The notes: generated from the letters alone by a model not told the origin. A stretch of DNA of 64,000 nucleotides from Desulfobulbus sp. (GCA_031280615.1 JAITGO010000021.1:92668-156667), one strand, 5' to 3'. Shown: positions 1 to 9,241, counted from the first letter of the stretch. Program-made: numbers and translations.

Positions 1-563
1 AAAACCTCCTGCTGGCCGGCCTTACCCACCGTGTACATCGATTCGGCCTGGCGGACGAGATCGTCCAGCAAGGTAGCCGAGGTCCGCACCGTTTCCAGGG
101 ACCGGTCAATCAGATAGATCTGGTACCAGGTTTCCTTGACCAGCCGCCGCAACTCCAGCCGCCGCTCCTCGACCGCCCAGCGTTCGACCTCGGATTCGAG
201 GCCGGCCTCTTCCCGCATCAAGTCGCGCTTGCCGAAAAAGGGCACTTTCTGGCTGATGCCGACCACTTTGGAGGTCATTGCATCCCGGCTGAAATTGAAG
301 GGGTCGCGGATCAGTGCATTCTGGACGCCCAGCATCAGCATCGGATCGTCGAGCACCCCGGCCTGGCGAGCCCGGGCAACGCTCATCCGCCACTGTTCTT
401 CCGAGACCAGGATTTCGGGATTGCCGGTTGCGGCTCGATTGACCAGGGCCTCGAGCTGCTCCTCGCCCTGTGTCTGCCGGTCGCCGGCCCGAGCCGCGAT
501 GCCCGGCCCCATGAACAGGCCCAACAACAGGAAGGCGGGCACCAGCCGGAAAAAGACTCGCAT
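1..563 (-). CDS. TolC-family outer membrane efflux protein, N-terminal part (runs off window)
   Basis: Reading leftwards from an ATG at 563 there is an open frame to the window edge, so only about 187 N-terminal residues are visible. The start is preceded by a good ribosome binding site (AGGAGGGCAACCGT). The protein begins with a signal peptide (MRVFFRLVPAFLLLGLFMG). It continues into helical sequence typical of TolC/CusC-type channels: an early segment with NPEILVSEEQWRMSVARARQ, then DDPMLMLGVQN and KVPFFGKRDLMREEAGLESE. Such proteins form trimeric outer-membrane ducts for RND or metal efflux pumps. Only 12 bases separate it from the upstream dehydrogenase gene, so the two are probably co-transcribed, an unusual pairing. 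The family call rests on pattern recognition of the N-terminal half only. Confidence 0.75.
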   Translation of the reverse strand, partial: MRVFFRLVPAFLLLGLFMGPGIAARAGDRQTQGEEQLEALVNRAATGNPEILVSEEQWRMSVARARQAGVLDDPMLMLGVQNALIRDPFNFSRDAMTSKVVGISQKVPFFGKRDLMREEAGLESEVERWAVEERRLELRRLVKETWYQIYLIDRSLETVRTSATLLDDLVRQAESMYTVGKAGQQEV

Positions 564-575
564 ACGGTTGCCCTC

Positions 576-1346
576 CTAGTCTACGTAGATCATCTTTCTG
601 GTCATGCCGCCGTCGACCACAAAGGCCTGGCCGGTGATGAACCCGGCTTCCTCCGACAGCAGAAAGGCCACCAGTGCGGCCACGTCACCGGGCAGGCCAA
701 CCCGGCCGGCCGGGTGCTGATCGTGGTCTTCCGGCCGCAACCGGATAGCGGTTCGCTCGCTCTGTTTTCTCAGTTCGCTGACCTCGATCCAACCCGGCAA
801 AACGGCATTGACCCGGATGCGATGGGCAAAGCTGACGGCCAGGGCATGGGTCAGGGCGACCAGCCCTCCCTTGGAGGCGGTATAGGCTTCGGTGTTGGGT
901 TCGGATTGCAGGGCGCGGGTGGAGGCGATGTTGACCATGGCACCGTGGCGCCGCTGCAGGTGGGGGGTGGCATGCTTGGCCATGAGCATGGCACCGGTGA
1001 GATTCACCCGTAAAACGCGCTCCCAGTCTTCAAGGCGCAATTCGGTGAGAGGCGGGCGGGGCGGGCTAGCGATGCCGGCATTGTTGACAAGTCCGTCGAG
1101 GCCGCCGAAACGGGTGACAGTCTGCGCAATGCAGTTGCGTACCGCCTGTTCGTCGCCGACATCGGCGGCAAAAAACGCGGCCCGCTCCGGCCGGTCGAGG
1201 TACGCGGCCAATTCCTCGCCAGCCTCGACATCCAGGTCGACAAAGGCTACCGTCGCATCGTGCCGCAGCAGATGTTCGACGATGGCCCGGCCGATCCCCT
1301 GGGCTCCTCCGGTAACGAGATAGATCTTGTCGGCATGTCCGGACAT
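576..1346 (-). CDS. Short-chain dehydrogenase/reductase (SDR family)
   Basis: A 256-residue NAD(P)-dependent oxidoreductase of the classical SDR type. The cofactor motif TGGAQGIG is at residues 12-19, NNAG at 88-91, and the catalytic set is Ser142, Tyr155 and Lys159 (YTASK). The C-terminal part contains the usual [12 protein letters not shown] segment. An in-frame extension to 1424 exists, but the ATG at 1346 is preferred because it has a GAGGAG-type binding site and places the Rossmann fold right at the N-terminus. The length is normal for the family. The substrate cannot be deduced. The gene lies 12 bases upstream of a TolC-type gene on the same strand. Confidence 0.88.
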   Translation of the reverse strand: MSGHADKIYLVTGGAQGIGRAIVEHLLRHDATVAFVDLDVEAGEELAAYLDRPERAAFFAADVGDEQAVRNCIAQTVTRFGGLDGLVNNAGIASPPRPPLTELRLEDWERVLRVNLTGAMLMAKHATPHLQRRHGAMVNIASTRALQSEPNTEAYTASKGGLVALTHALAVSFAHRIRVNAVLPGWIEVSELRKQSERTAIRLRPEDHDQHPAGRVGLPGDVAALVAFLLSEEAGFITGQAFVVDGGMTRKMIYVD

Positions 1347-1577
1347 CGTTGACTCCTCGCTGTGTCTGGCGGGTCGGCCGGGATGCCACATCGTACCTTG
1401 GCCGGATGCTGTGCATATAAGCATTGCCGCTTCGCATTGTCACCTGAAATCAGGCAGACCAATCGGACAAACGAAAAGAGGGGCGACCGGCCCAGATATC
1501 ACGTGCGGACAGTACGAGGCGGCGAGCACGGGCGGAACGGCGGATGCCTTGCACCCGACGATGGGGAGAATGGCTTG

Positions 1578-2168
1578 TTAGGCGACAGGCAGCCTCAAGG
1601 TATCGAACGCCTTGTTGATCGACCTGACCCGATTGATGGTCTTGCGGCTTTCGCTGCGCAGTTCAGGGGCAAGCGGCCTGCCCGCCGTGATTTGGGCGAC
1701 AATGCTTTTCTGGATGTCGTTGTAGCGGTCCAGGGACTGTTGAATCTTCACGGGATTGCCCCGATGGAAATACGCCAAGGCCGGGGCGATGTTGCCGATG
1801 ATCGAGGTCGAATTCATGAAGACCGGAATCCCGTCTTCCTCGACGATTATCCGTAATATTCCCCGGTAAATGCTGTTTTTATCCTGCATGCTCCGCTCCA
1901 GGGTGTCGCTCCGCCACTTATCGGCGGGCGTCCTTTCCCGAGCCAGGCCGACGATTGCCCCGGCGGTGAAACCGGCCTGGAAATCGGAAGCCAAATTCTT
2001 ATAATGAAAGGCAAATTCCGAAGAAAACAGTTGCATGGGTCGCGTGCTGCCCGGAGGCATATAGACAATGCCATAGCGGTTCGAATTTTTGCCCAAGCGG
2101 GCAAACAGGGTGATAAACGAATTGTCGAGTTGCAGAATATCGGCGATTCGTATTTTCGTCGATTCCAT
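1578..2168 (-). CDS. Hypothetical protein, family not recognised
   Basis: This is a 196-residue open frame with an acceptable binding site (GGGAG about 10 bases upstream). I do not recognise a family. The protein is basic and soluble, with no signal peptide or membrane segment and a helical C-terminal half rich in Arg, Ser and Asn. It contains the phrases NSNRYGIVYMPPGS and FHYKNLASDFQAGFTAGAIVG. Codon use is a little more AT-rich than in neighbouring genes and it borders a long AT-rich spacer, so it may be an acquired or lineage-specific gene. No function is proposed. Confidence 0.55.
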   Translation of the reverse strand: MESTKIRIADILQLDNSFITLFARLGKNSNRYGIVYMPPGSTRPMQLFSSEFAFHYKNLASDFQAGFTAGAIVGLARERTPADKWRSDTLERSMQDKNSIYRGILRIIVEEDGIPVFMNSTSIIGNIAPALAYFHRGNPVKIQQSLDRYNDIQKSIVAQITAGRPLAPELRSESRKTINRVRSINKAFDTLRLPVA

Positions 2169-2974
2169 ATCGTTCGGACTCCCGGAAAAAACACTTCAGA
2201 CATTCATAATTCTGTCTCAATATGACGACTATCATATTTTTCCTTGCCTGCCAAGCGAAAAAATCGCCTAACCCGATGGAAATAAAGGCAGCACAAGGCA
2301 AAACAGGTTTCAGCTCTCCCCGGTCGAACCGGGTTCCCCCCAGGGCACGGGCCCGACAGCCAGCCTGAAAATATAGACTGGTCCATGCAATAAATCAATA
2401 CTCCCGAGGGGTTCTGTTAACTCACTATTCTTGCGCCTTCTCCGGTGTCGGTTCATTTTCCCGCCCGCCTTCCCTTATTTTTTGCTGTTGACAAAAAGCA
2501 CATTCTCCAATAGTAGAAGCTAGGTTTTGCACTTATGAGTTGTACTTTTACTTCTTCACCTTTTACCGATCGAATCCGGAAAGACTGTTTTTCCGTGAAA
2601 GTTTTTTAATATTCCCTGCCGCCGCACCGTACACCGGCAGGGCAAGATAGATGAGGTTGCATTAACAAGCGAGCGAGTTGAAATTTTTTCCGGAAGAGCG
2701 CGATCAAAAAAAATCGTTTATCCATTGCGTCACAATGCAGGTTCTTCGGCGGACAGGTTCGGGAAGACCGACAGAGGAAAATGGCTCAACTATGACAGCA
2801 AAATCAATCAAAGCAAAAAAGGTGTCATGGCAGCAAGCGCGCCAGAAAAAAGGCCGGCAAGAGAATAACAATTGATGTTGTTCTTCACCGGTCTTTTTTT
2901 TGTATAGGGGGAACCGGATGCCAGCCAATGGCGTTCGGGCAACACAAATGCTTACGACAGGAAAGAGGTGCACA
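2169..2974. other. Gene-free AT-rich spacer with hairpins
   Basis: There is no convincing gene in about 800 bases. A GC-rich folded island at 2308-2370 has an outer TTTCAG/CTGAAA pairing that encloses a CCCGGT-CGA-ACCGGG hairpin (2319-2333). A second hairpin at 2614-2642 pairs CCCTGCCG with CGGCAGGG. A consensus -35 box is at 2488. A 65-residue frame at 2678-2875 lacks a binding site and is not called. The spacer probably serves as the leader of the CoA-transferase operon. Confidence 0.5.
2488..2516 (+). promoter_or_regulatory. Candidate sigma-70 promoter upstream of CoA-transferase genes
   Basis: A perfect TTGACA (2488-2493) is followed after 17 bases by TAGTAG (2511-2516), which is a weak -10 box. 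It would give a leader of about 450 bases before the CoA-transferase gene. The -35 box is convincing and the -10 box is not. Confidence 0.3.
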
Positions 2975-3991
2975 TTGGAAACGAACGCAAAAATGTTCTG
3001 GACAGGCCTATCACCCGATGAAGCAAGGGAAGCCCTTGTCAACAAAGACAAGTCCATGAAAGACAAACGGATGACGCTCAAGGAGGCAGTTTCCCGTTTC
3101 GTCAAGCCTGGCGACAACGTTGGTATCGGCGGCTTTGTCAATATCCGTCAACCAATTGCCATCTGCCATGAAATGATCCGGCAGGGATTCAAGGACCTCA
3201 CCCTCTCCTTTCAATCTGCCGGCATGGCCCCGGAACTGCTGGCCGGCGCCATGATGGCACGTCCCGATCATTGCTCGATCAAGCGGATCGAGTTGGCCTA
3301 CTGGGGCCACGAGGCCTTCGGCCTGGCACAGGCCTGGCGTTATCTGGCCGAGCGCGGCATGATCGAGTTCGAGGACTGGAGCAACTATAACATGTCGGCC
3401 CGCTTCAAGGCCGGCGCCATGGGCCTGCCCTTCATTCCCACCCGCGGACCGTTGGCCGGCGACATCAAGAACACCAGCCGCACCAAGATCGTCGACTGTC
3501 CCTTCACCAACCGTCCCATCGCCCTGCTCCCGGCCAGCAACCCCAATGTGGCCCTGATCCATGTCCAGGCCGCCGACATGTACGGCAACTGCATCATCCG
3601 GGGCACCGATGCCACCTGCGCCGAAATCTCCATGGCGGCAGCCCATACCATAGTGACCTGCGAACAGCTTGTCTCCCACGAACTGCTCGTCAGCAATCCG
3701 AAGGATATCATGATTCCGTTCCCGGCGGTTGACGCGGTCATCCACGTGCCGTTCGGCGCCTATCCGGGTGCCTGCCGCCGCCACTACTATTTCAATGGTG
3801 ACGCCATTCGCGAATACCTCGGCTGTATTGCTCCGATGGTCAAAGGCGGTTCCGCAGATGGATTGAAAGCCTGGTTCGACGAAAATATCTTCGGCGTAGA
3901 AACCTTCGAGGACTATATCGAGAAATTCTCGACCAAGAAGCTGATTGCCGACCAGCTCGCAGAGGCCTACCACTGCGAACGTCTGGCGTAA
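2975..3991 (+). CDS. CoA-transferase subunit A (glutaconate CoA-transferase-like, alpha)
   Basis: Subunit A of a heterodimeric class I CoA-transferase, which moves CoA between acyl-CoAs and free acids through the partner's active-site glutamate. The protein carries the glycine-rich VGIGGF segment and the family pattern of conserved Asn/Gly stretches (AADMYGNCIIRGTDAT). The start is uncertain. The frame opens at 2900, with an ATG at 2918 behind AGGGGGAACCGG. A TTG at 2975 behind GAAAGAGGTG gives a 338-residue protein that better matches the usual N-terminus (…GLSPDEAREAL), so it is preferred. Subunit B follows after 46 bases. Placement beside the methylmalonyl-CoA genes suggests a propionyl, succinyl or acetyl group partner, but this is an inference; glutaconate cannot be excluded. 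Confidence 0.85.
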   Translation: METNAKMFWTGLSPDEAREALVNKDKSMKDKRMTLKEAVSRFVKPGDNVGIGGFVNIRQPIAICHEMIRQGFKDLTLSFQSAGMAPELLAGAMMARPDHCSIKRIELAYWGHEAFGLAQAWRYLAERGMIEFEDWSNYNMSARFKAGAMGLPFIPTRGPLAGDIKNTSRTKIVDCPFTNRPIALLPASNPNVALIHVQAADMYGNCIIRGTDATCAEISMAAAHTIVTCEQLVSHELLVSNPKDIMIPFPAVDAVIHVPFGAYPGACRRHYYFNGDAIREYLGCIAPMVKGGSADGLKAWFDENIFGVETFEDYIEKFSTKKLIADQLAEAYHCERLA

Positions 3992-4037
3992 TACGGCGGG
4001 TCATCAATCATACGGAACTTTTGCATAAGGAGTCATC

Positions 4038-4838
4038 ATGACAGTTTCAACGGATTACACCGCCCAGGAAATCATTGTTGTGGCGGGTGCTAAAATTCTG
4101 GAAGACAATAAAATCGTCTTTGTCGGAACCGGCCTCCCCATGGTGGCCTCGCTCCTGGCCGTTCTGACCCATGCCCCGGGCCTGATCCCGGTCTTCGAGG
4201 CAGGTGCCGTCGGTCCGCCCTTGAAGCACGGCCTGCCCATCTCGGTCGGCGACTCCAAGACCTTCACCGGCGCTTCCTACGTGAAGGGCTTGAATGGCGC
4301 TTTTGAGCTGACCCAGCGCGGTTTTGCCGATTTCGGATTCATCGGCGGCGCCGAGGTGGATATGTACGGCAACCTCAACTCGACCATGATGGGCGACTTT
4401 CCGGCTGGCTACGGCAAACCGAAAGTCCGCCTGCCGGGTTCCGGCGGTGCCAGCGACATGGCCGCCTCCTGCGAGCGGACCATCCTGATCGTCCCCCACG
4501 ACAAGAAAAAATTCAACCAGAAGCTGTCCTACGTGACCAGCCCCGGCCATCTCGACGGCAGCCCCGGTGCCCGCCAGAAAGCCGGCATGCAGGGTAAGGG
4601 TCCGTATCGGCTGATCACCACCAGGGGTATTTTCGACTTCGAGGAGAAGAGCAAGAGAATGCGCATCCTCCACACCTTCCCCGGAGAAACGGTTGAATCC
4701 ATCCAGGAGAATACCGGATTCGAGCTGCTGGTGGCACCGGATGTCACCCAGTTCGCGGCCCCGACGGTTGAAGAAGTCCGCCTGATCCGCGAAGTCGTGG
4801 ATCCGAACGGCGCCTTTGTCAAACGCGCTGCCAAATAA
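4038..4838 (+). CDS. CoA-transferase subunit B (glutaconate CoA-transferase-like, beta)
   Basis: A 266-residue beta subunit, preceded by a strong binding site (AAGGAGTCATC). The active-site glutamate of this family forms the acyl-CoA-enzyme anhydride. Here Glu54 lies in PVFEAGAVGP and coincides in number with the catalytic Glu54 known from the Acidaminococcus glutaconate enzyme. VGTGLP lies at about residues 29-34 and PGSGGASDM further on. It is certainly the partner of the upstream subunit A. A perfect intrinsic terminator starts 12 bases after the stop, so the pair forms its own transcription unit apart from the methylmalonyl-CoA genes. Confidence 0.88.
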   Translation: MTVSTDYTAQEIIVVAGAKILEDNKIVFVGTGLPMVASLLAVLTHAPGLIPVFEAGAVGPPLKHGLPISVGDSKTFTGASYVKGLNGAFELTQRGFADFGFIGGAEVDMYGNLNSTMMGDFPAGYGKPKVRLPGSGGASDMAASCERTILIVPHDKKKFNQKLSYVTSPGHLDGSPGARQKAGMQGKGPYRLITTRGIFDFEEKSKRMRILHTFPGETVESIQENTGFELLVAPDVTQFAAPTVEEVRLIREVVDPNGAFVKRAAK

Positions 4839-4850
4839 GTGAGGACCGCC

Positions 4851-4901
4851 CGGGCAGTGCCGCTTTTTGGCGGCACTGCCCGAATTGCACGATTTTTTTT
4901 G
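4851..4901 (+). terminator. Intrinsic terminator after CoA-transferase genes
   Basis: A perfect 13-bp stem (4851-4863 with 4870-4882) closes a TTTTTG loop. A run of eight T follows at about 4893-4900. Confidence 0.9.
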
Positions 4902-5140
4902 TTTTTGCCAAGAAATTCACTTTTGACATTTTAGCATTGCAGCATCTTGTACCGCATCTCAGCCACACAGACTCAACCAGGCCGTCGACACTTAAGAAAA
5001 TACATGCTGTCCGTCGGGTTGACTCCCACGGGCATGCGGCAGATTGCGCCCATCGGTTCCGAGGCGTTTTTCGTTGGCAACAGTACCTTTGAATTCCTTT
5101 CATTATCCGATCAAACACCCACCACAAAGGAGCTTATAGC
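4902..5140. other. Leader region before methylmalonyl-CoA epimerase
   Basis: No gene is seen. TTGACA at 4923-4928 could be a -35 box for the epimerase transcript, but the matching -10 region (about 4946-4952, CTTGTAC) is poor. A 65-residue frame at 4947-5144 has no binding site and overlaps the epimerase start, so it is not called. Confidence 0.4.
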
Positions 5141-5551
5141 ATGAAAATTCTCAAAATCGATCATCTCGGCATCGCTGTCCCCAACATGGACGAAGGCAAA
5201 AAATTCTGGGCCGACGTTCTGGGCCTCAAAGTGGAAGGTTCCGAGACCGTAGAAGAGCAGAAGGTCACCACTGTTTTTCTGCCGGTTGGCGACAGTGAAG
5301 TCGAGCTGCTGGTTTCCACCTCCCCCGATGGTCCGATCGCCAAATTCATCGAGAAAAACGGTGGCAAGGGCGGCTTCCAGCATGTGGCCTTCCGGGTGGA
5401 GAACATTGAGGAAGCCCTGAAGGAGCTGCAGGAAAAAGGCGTGGCCCTGATCGACAAGACCCCGCGCATAGGTGCCGGCGGCGCCAAGATCGCCTTCCTG
5501 CATCCTAAGGCCACCGGCGGCGTTCTGGTCGAGATTTCCGAGCGCAACTAA
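5141..5551 (+). CDS. mce: Methylmalonyl-CoA epimerase
   Basis: A 136-residue vicinal-oxygen-chelate (glyoxalase-fold) protein that interconverts (2R)- and (2S)-methylmalonyl-CoA. The visible metal-ligand candidates are His8 (IDHLGIAV), His81 (FQHVAFRV) and Glu131 (VLVEISE), at the expected places in the two fold repeats. Length and the SPIAKFIEKNGG-like segment (DGPIAKFIEKNGGKGG) are typical of the family. A strong binding site (AAAGGAGCTTATAGC) fixes the start. The mutase follows after about 160 bases that include a hairpin, consistent with one pathway but possibly different transcript levels. Confidence 0.95.
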   Translation: MKILKIDHLGIAVPNMDEGKKFWADVLGLKVEGSETVEEQKVTTVFLPVGDSEVELLVSTSPDGPIAKFIEKNGGKGGFQHVAFRVENIEEALKELQEKGVALIDKTPRIGAGGAKIAFLHPKATGGVLVEISERN

Positions 5552-5614
5552 CACACCATGCTTCCCGGTTTTCGCGGCAACGAAAGCCAGGACGGCTGAC
5601 CGATTCGGACGGTA

Positions 5615-5662
5615 CCGACATCCGGTTCCTTAAGGGGCCGGATGTCGGTGTTCCGGCTTTTT
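5615..5662 (+). terminator. Hairpin with downstream T-run between epimerase and mutase
   Basis: The 11-bp inverted repeat CCGACATCCGG (5615-5625) pairs with 5638-5648 around a 12-base loop. A T-run follows at 5657-5662, offset by 8 bases from the stem. It may act as a leaky terminator or attenuator. Confidence 0.55.
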
Positions 5663-5709
5663 TCAACTTGGGGATAATCCCTTAAGATAAACAACAAGGA
5701 GTAAGCGAC

Positions 5710-7857
5710 ATGGCAACAGGATATGAGCAATGGCTTGAAATGGCTACCAAGCAGATGAAGGGCAAATCCCCTGACACGCTGAACTGGAAGTCTCCGGAAG
5801 GCATTACCGTCAAACCGCTGTATACCGGTGAGGACACCCAGAATCTCGAGGCCCTCAGCATGTTTCCCGGCATGGCCCCCTATACCCGCGGCCCGATGGC
5901 TACCATGTATGCCGGCCGTCCCTGGACCATCCGTCAATACGCTGGTTTTTCCACCGCCAAAGCGTCCAACGAATTTTATCGCAAGAACCTCGCCGCCGGC
6001 CAAAAAGGCCTGTCGGTTGCTTTCAGCCTTTCCACCCATCGCGGCTACGACTCGGACAACCCCCGCGTGGCCGGCGACATCGGTAAAGCAGGCGTGGCCA
6101 TCGACTCGATCGAGGACATGAAGATCCTGTTCGACGGCATCCCGCTGGATCAGATGTCCGTTTCCATGACCATGAACGGCGCGGTTATCCCGATTCTGGC
6201 CATGTGGATCGGTGCCGCCGAGGAGCAGGGTGTCAAGCAGGAAGAACTGCAGGGTACCATCCAGAACGACATCCTCAAAGAGTACCTGACCCGGAACACC
6301 TACATCTATCCGCCGGAACCCTCCATGCGGATTATCTCCGACATCATGGCGTTCAGCTCCAAGAACATGCCTAAATACAACACCATCTCCATCAGTGGCT
6401 ACCACATCATGGAAGCTGGTGCCGACTCGGTTCTTCAGACCGCCTTCACCCTGGCCGACGGTGTCGAGTACGTACGCGCCGCCATCAAGGCCGGCATGGA
6501 TGTCGATACCTTTGCGCCCCGCTTGAGCTTCTTCTTCGGCATCGGCATGAACTTCTTCATGGAAATCGCCATGCTCCGTGCCGCTCGTTACCTGTGGTAC
6601 AAGCAAATGCAGCAGTTCAACCCGAAGAAGCCCCAATCTTCGATGCTGCGCACCCACTGCCAGACCTCCGGCTGGTCGCTCACCGAGCAGGATCCGTACA
6701 ACAACGTCATCCGCACCACCATCGAGGCCCTGGCCGCTGCCCTGGGCGGCACCCAGTCGCTGCACACCAACTCGTTTGACGAGGCCGTTTGTCTGCCGAC
6801 CGAGTTCTCCGCTCGCATCGCCCGGAACACCCAGATCATCATCCAAGAAGAGACCCACGTCTGTAAGGTGGCCGATCCGCTGGGCGGCTCCTATTACATC
6901 GAGTGGCTGACCAACCAGATCGTGCAGGGCGCCGAGAAGATCATCAACGAGATCGAAGAGCTGGGCGGCATGGCCAAGGCCATCGCTTCCGGCATGCCGA
7001 AACTGCGCATCGAAGAATCCGCCGCCCGCCGCCAGGCTCGTATCGACCAAGGCAAGGATGTCATCGTCGGTGTCAACAAGTACCGCCTCAAAGACGAGAA
7101 GCTCGACTTCGAAATCCTCGAGGTCCCGGATTCGGTTCGTCTCGAGCAGATCGATCGTATCAACCACATCAAAAAGACCCGCGACAACGCCAAGTGCCAG
7201 GCTTGCCTCGAGGCCGTCACCAAGGCAGCCAGCGGCAACGGCAACCTCCTGGAAGTCGCCATCGCCGCCGCCAAAGCCAGAGCAACCGTTGGAGAAATTT
7301 CTGACGCCATGGAAAAAGTATTCGGCCGTTTCGTGGCCACCACCCAATGTGTATCCGGCGCGTACTCTTCCGAGTACAGCGAGGCCGGCAGCGATTCCGC
7401 CCAGGTCATCGAAGGACTGCGCAAGCGGACCAACGATTTTATGGCCAAAACCGGCCGCCGACCGCGTATCCTTGTCACCAAGATGGGACAGGACGGCCAT
7501 GACCGCGGTATCAAGGTTGTCGCCTCCTCGTATGCCGACCTCGGATTCGACGTCGACATCAGCCCGATGTTCCAGACTCCCGAAGAAGCCGCCAAGATGG
7601 CCATCGAGAACGACGTTCACATCGTCGGCGCTTCCTCGCTGGCAGCCGGCCACAAAACCCTGGTTCCCGAACTCATTCAGAAGCTGAAAGAGAAGGGCGC
7701 CGGCGAGATCATGGTGGTTGCCGGTGGCGTTATCCCGCCGAGCGACTATCAATTCCTCTTTGACGCCGGCTGCAAGGGCATCTACGGCCCCGGCACCCCA
7801 ATCACCGAGTCCGCCGGCAAGGTCATGGACATGCTGGAGGCAAAGTATTGTAAATAA
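5710..7857 (+). CDS. scpA: Methylmalonyl-CoA mutase (large/catalytic subunit with B12 domain)
   Basis: A 715-residue adenosylcobalamin-dependent mutase converting (2R)-methylmalonyl-CoA to succinyl-CoA. The N-terminal TIM barrel (about residues 20-560) shows family landmarks such as [12 protein letters not shown], the [19 protein letters not shown] segment and [20 protein letters not shown]. The C-terminal cobalamin domain carries the base-off motif DGHDRG, with axial ligand His597, followed by GASSLAAGH and VVAGGVIP. The start follows AAGGAGTAAGCGAC. Its size and domain content match single-gene homodimeric mutases, and no small MutA-type subunit gene is present here. MeaB follows directly. 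In propionate-metabolising sulfate reducers this is a core catabolic enzyme. Confidence 0.97.
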   Translation: MATGYEQWLEMATKQMKGKSPDTLNWKSPEGITVKPLYTGEDTQNLEALSMFPGMAPYTRGPMATMYAGRPWTIRQYAGFSTAKASNEFYRKNLAAGQKGLSVAFSLSTHRGYDSDNPRVAGDIGKAGVAIDSIEDMKILFDGIPLDQMSVSMTMNGAVIPILAMWIGAAEEQGVKQEELQGTIQNDILKEYLTRNTYIYPPEPSMRIISDIMAFSSKNMPKYNTISISGYHIMEAGADSVLQTAFTLADGVEYVRAAIKAGMDVDTFAPRLSFFFGIGMNFFMEIAMLRAARYLWYKQMQQFNPKKPQSSMLRTHCQTSGWSLTEQDPYNNVIRTTIEALAAALGGTQSLHTNSFDEAVCLPTEFSARIARNTQIIIQEETHVCKVADPLGGSYYIEWLTNQIVQGAEKIINEIEELGGMAKAIASGMPKLRIEESAARRQARIDQGKDVIVGVNKYRLKDEKLDFEILEVPDSVRLEQIDRINHIKKTRDNAKCQACLEAVTKAASGNGNLLEVAIAAAKARATVGEISDAMEKVFGRFVATTQCVSGAYSSEYSEAGSDSAQVIEGLRKRTNDFMAKTGRRPRILVTKMGQDGHDRGIKVVASSYADLGFDVDISPMFQTPEEAAKMAIENDVHIVGASSLAAGHKTLVPELIQKLKEKGAGEIMVVAGGVIPPSDYQFLFDAGCKGIYGPGTPITESAGKVMDMLEAKYCK

Positions 7858-7888
7858 GCAGTAACAGTTCCGCATATTGGCACGAAGG

Positions 7889-7923
7889 CAAACGGACGGG
7901 CGACAATCCGTCCGTTTGTTTTT
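7889..7923 (+). terminator. Intrinsic terminator between mutase and meaB
   Basis: An 11-bp stem, CAAACGGACGG (7889-7899) with 7908-7918, closes an 8-base loop and leads straight into TTTTT. It ends about 30 bases before the preferred meaB start, and it argues against the longer meaB reading frame beginning at 7877. Confidence 0.85.
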
Positions 7924-7954
7924 CGCACGACGCAACCCTTACCAACGGTCAGAT

Positions 7955-8944
7955 ATGCATAAAGATCCCAGTTACTACATCCAAGGCGTCCTGGACAACA
8001 ATCGCCTGATGCTCGCCCGGGCCATCACCCTGGTCGAAAGCATTCTTCCCTCGCATCAGGAAATTGCCAAACATGTCATCAATGAGCTGCTCCCACACAC
8101 CGGCAAGGCGGTACGGCTGGGAATCACCGGCGTGCCCGGTGCCGGCAAGAGCACCTTCATCGAAAGTTTTGGCACCATGCTGACCACCCTTGGCCTCAGG
8201 GTAGCTGTTCTTGCCATCGACCCCAGTTCAACCCGCAGCGGCGGTTCCATTCTCGGCGACAAAACCCGTATGGAGAAGCTGGCGGTCAACGACATGGCCT
8301 TCATCAGGCCTTCCCCTTCCGGTGGCAGCCTTGGCGGCGTTGCCCGGAAAACCCGTGAATCCATGCTGATCTGCGAGGCAGCCGGATTCGACGTCATCAT
8401 CGTTGAGACCGTCGGCGTGGGGCAGTCGGAAACCACGGTCGCCTCGATGGTCGATTTCTTTCTGGTGCTCCAGATCTCCGGTGCCGGCGACGAACTCCAA
8501 GGAATCAAGAAAGGCGTCTTGGAAGTCGCCGATGCCATCGTGGTCAACAAGGCGGACGGCGACAATATCAACCGTGCAAAATTAGCGAAAAAACAGTACG
8601 AAACCGCCCTTCACCTGGTTACGCCCTCTTCGCCCAACTGGGCACCTCCGGTCATGACCTGCAGCGCTCTTGAAGAAGTGGGCCTGATGGATGTCTGGAC
8701 CACCATCAACAATCACAAGAAAATCATGACCGCCTCCGGCGAATTGGACAAGAAACGCCAGGATCAGGCTATGAGTTGGATGTGGTTTTTAGTGAACGAG
8801 GGGCTGGAACGCTGGTTTTATCAACATCCCGAAATCCAGAAATTGCTCCCCGCGATCAAGCAGCGGGTCGAGACCGGCACCATGGCACCCACCCGTGCCG
8901 CCGACGAGCTGGTGGAAATACTTGGCAAGGACTTACTTTTGTAA
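7955..8944 (+). CDS. meaB: Methylmalonyl-CoA mutase-associated GTPase MeaB (ArgK family)
   Basis: A 329-residue G3E-family P-loop GTPase that gates cofactor loading and protects methylmalonyl-CoA mutase. Walker A GVPGAGKST is at residues 59-67, followed by AIDPSSTRSGGSILGDKTRM, the switch region ETVGVGQSE and the guanine-specificity motif NKAD. The frame extends upstream to 7877, but that part overlaps an intrinsic terminator, so the ATG at 7955 is chosen, although no strong binding site is visible. Its position directly after the mutase gene is the classical arrangement. Confidence 0.95.
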   Translation: MHKDPSYYIQGVLDNNRLMLARAITLVESILPSHQEIAKHVINELLPHTGKAVRLGITGVPGAGKSTFIESFGTMLTTLGLRVAVLAIDPSSTRSGGSILGDKTRMEKLAVNDMAFIRPSPSGGSLGGVARKTRESMLICEAAGFDVIIVETVGVGQSETTVASMVDFFLVLQISGAGDELQGIKKGVLEVADAIVVNKADGDNINRAKLAKKQYETALHLVTPSSPNWAPPVMTCSALEEVGLMDVWTTINNHKKIMTASGELDKKRQDQAMSWMWFLVNEGLERWFYQHPEIQKLLPAIKQRVETGTMAPTRAADELVEILGKDLLL

Positions 8945-8973
8945 ATATTTCTTCCTTTTGCCCGATTTTTCAT

Positions 8974-9010
8974 GCCTTCTCGGCCATCTTGGGCCGGGAA
9001 GGCTTTTTTT
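8974..9010 (+). terminator. Intrinsic terminator after meaB
   Basis: GCCTTCTCGGCC (8974-8985) pairs with GGCCGGGAAGGC (8992-9003), allowing one G-U pair, and seven T follow. Confidence 0.88.
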
Positions 9011-9101
9011 GTTCTGACGGTCGGACGATACGAGGCCCGACCGTGGCGCCGGAACACTGCGCCTCCGGCGGCATCATCCCGACCAACCGCCATAAAACCC
9101 C

Positions 9102-9130
9102 TTGACGCTCCCCACCAGGAAGAGTATATA
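9102..9130 (+). promoter_or_regulatory. Sigma-70 promoter upstream of SRP RNA
   Basis: TTGACG (9102-9107), a 17-base spacer and TATATA (9125-9130) form a near-consensus promoter. Transcription would start near 9137, about 105 bases before the mature SRP RNA, so a 5' leader would need to be trimmed. Confidence 0.7.
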
Positions 9131-9241
9131 CGGCAAACCGAAAAACGGTCGGTACCGGAAGCGTGGCAACGGAGGTTGTCTTTTCGGTTCCCCCCCATAT
9201 TACCAGGTGGCTGTTTTTCGCTTATCCCATGCTCATCGGTT

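Noticed and set aside
2678..2875. 65-residue frame in the spacer before the CoA-transferase
   Set aside because: No ribosome binding site and a Lys/Gln/Asn-rich composition expected from AT-rich DNA.
5548..7935. 795-residue minus-strand frame opposite the mutase
   Set aside because: An antisense shadow of the GC-rich mutase gene; the sense strand has complete family motifs.
9131..9241. tRNA or second small RNA gene between promoter and SRP RNA
   Set aside because: No cloverleaf or T-loop GTTCRA motif could be found; treated as leader.
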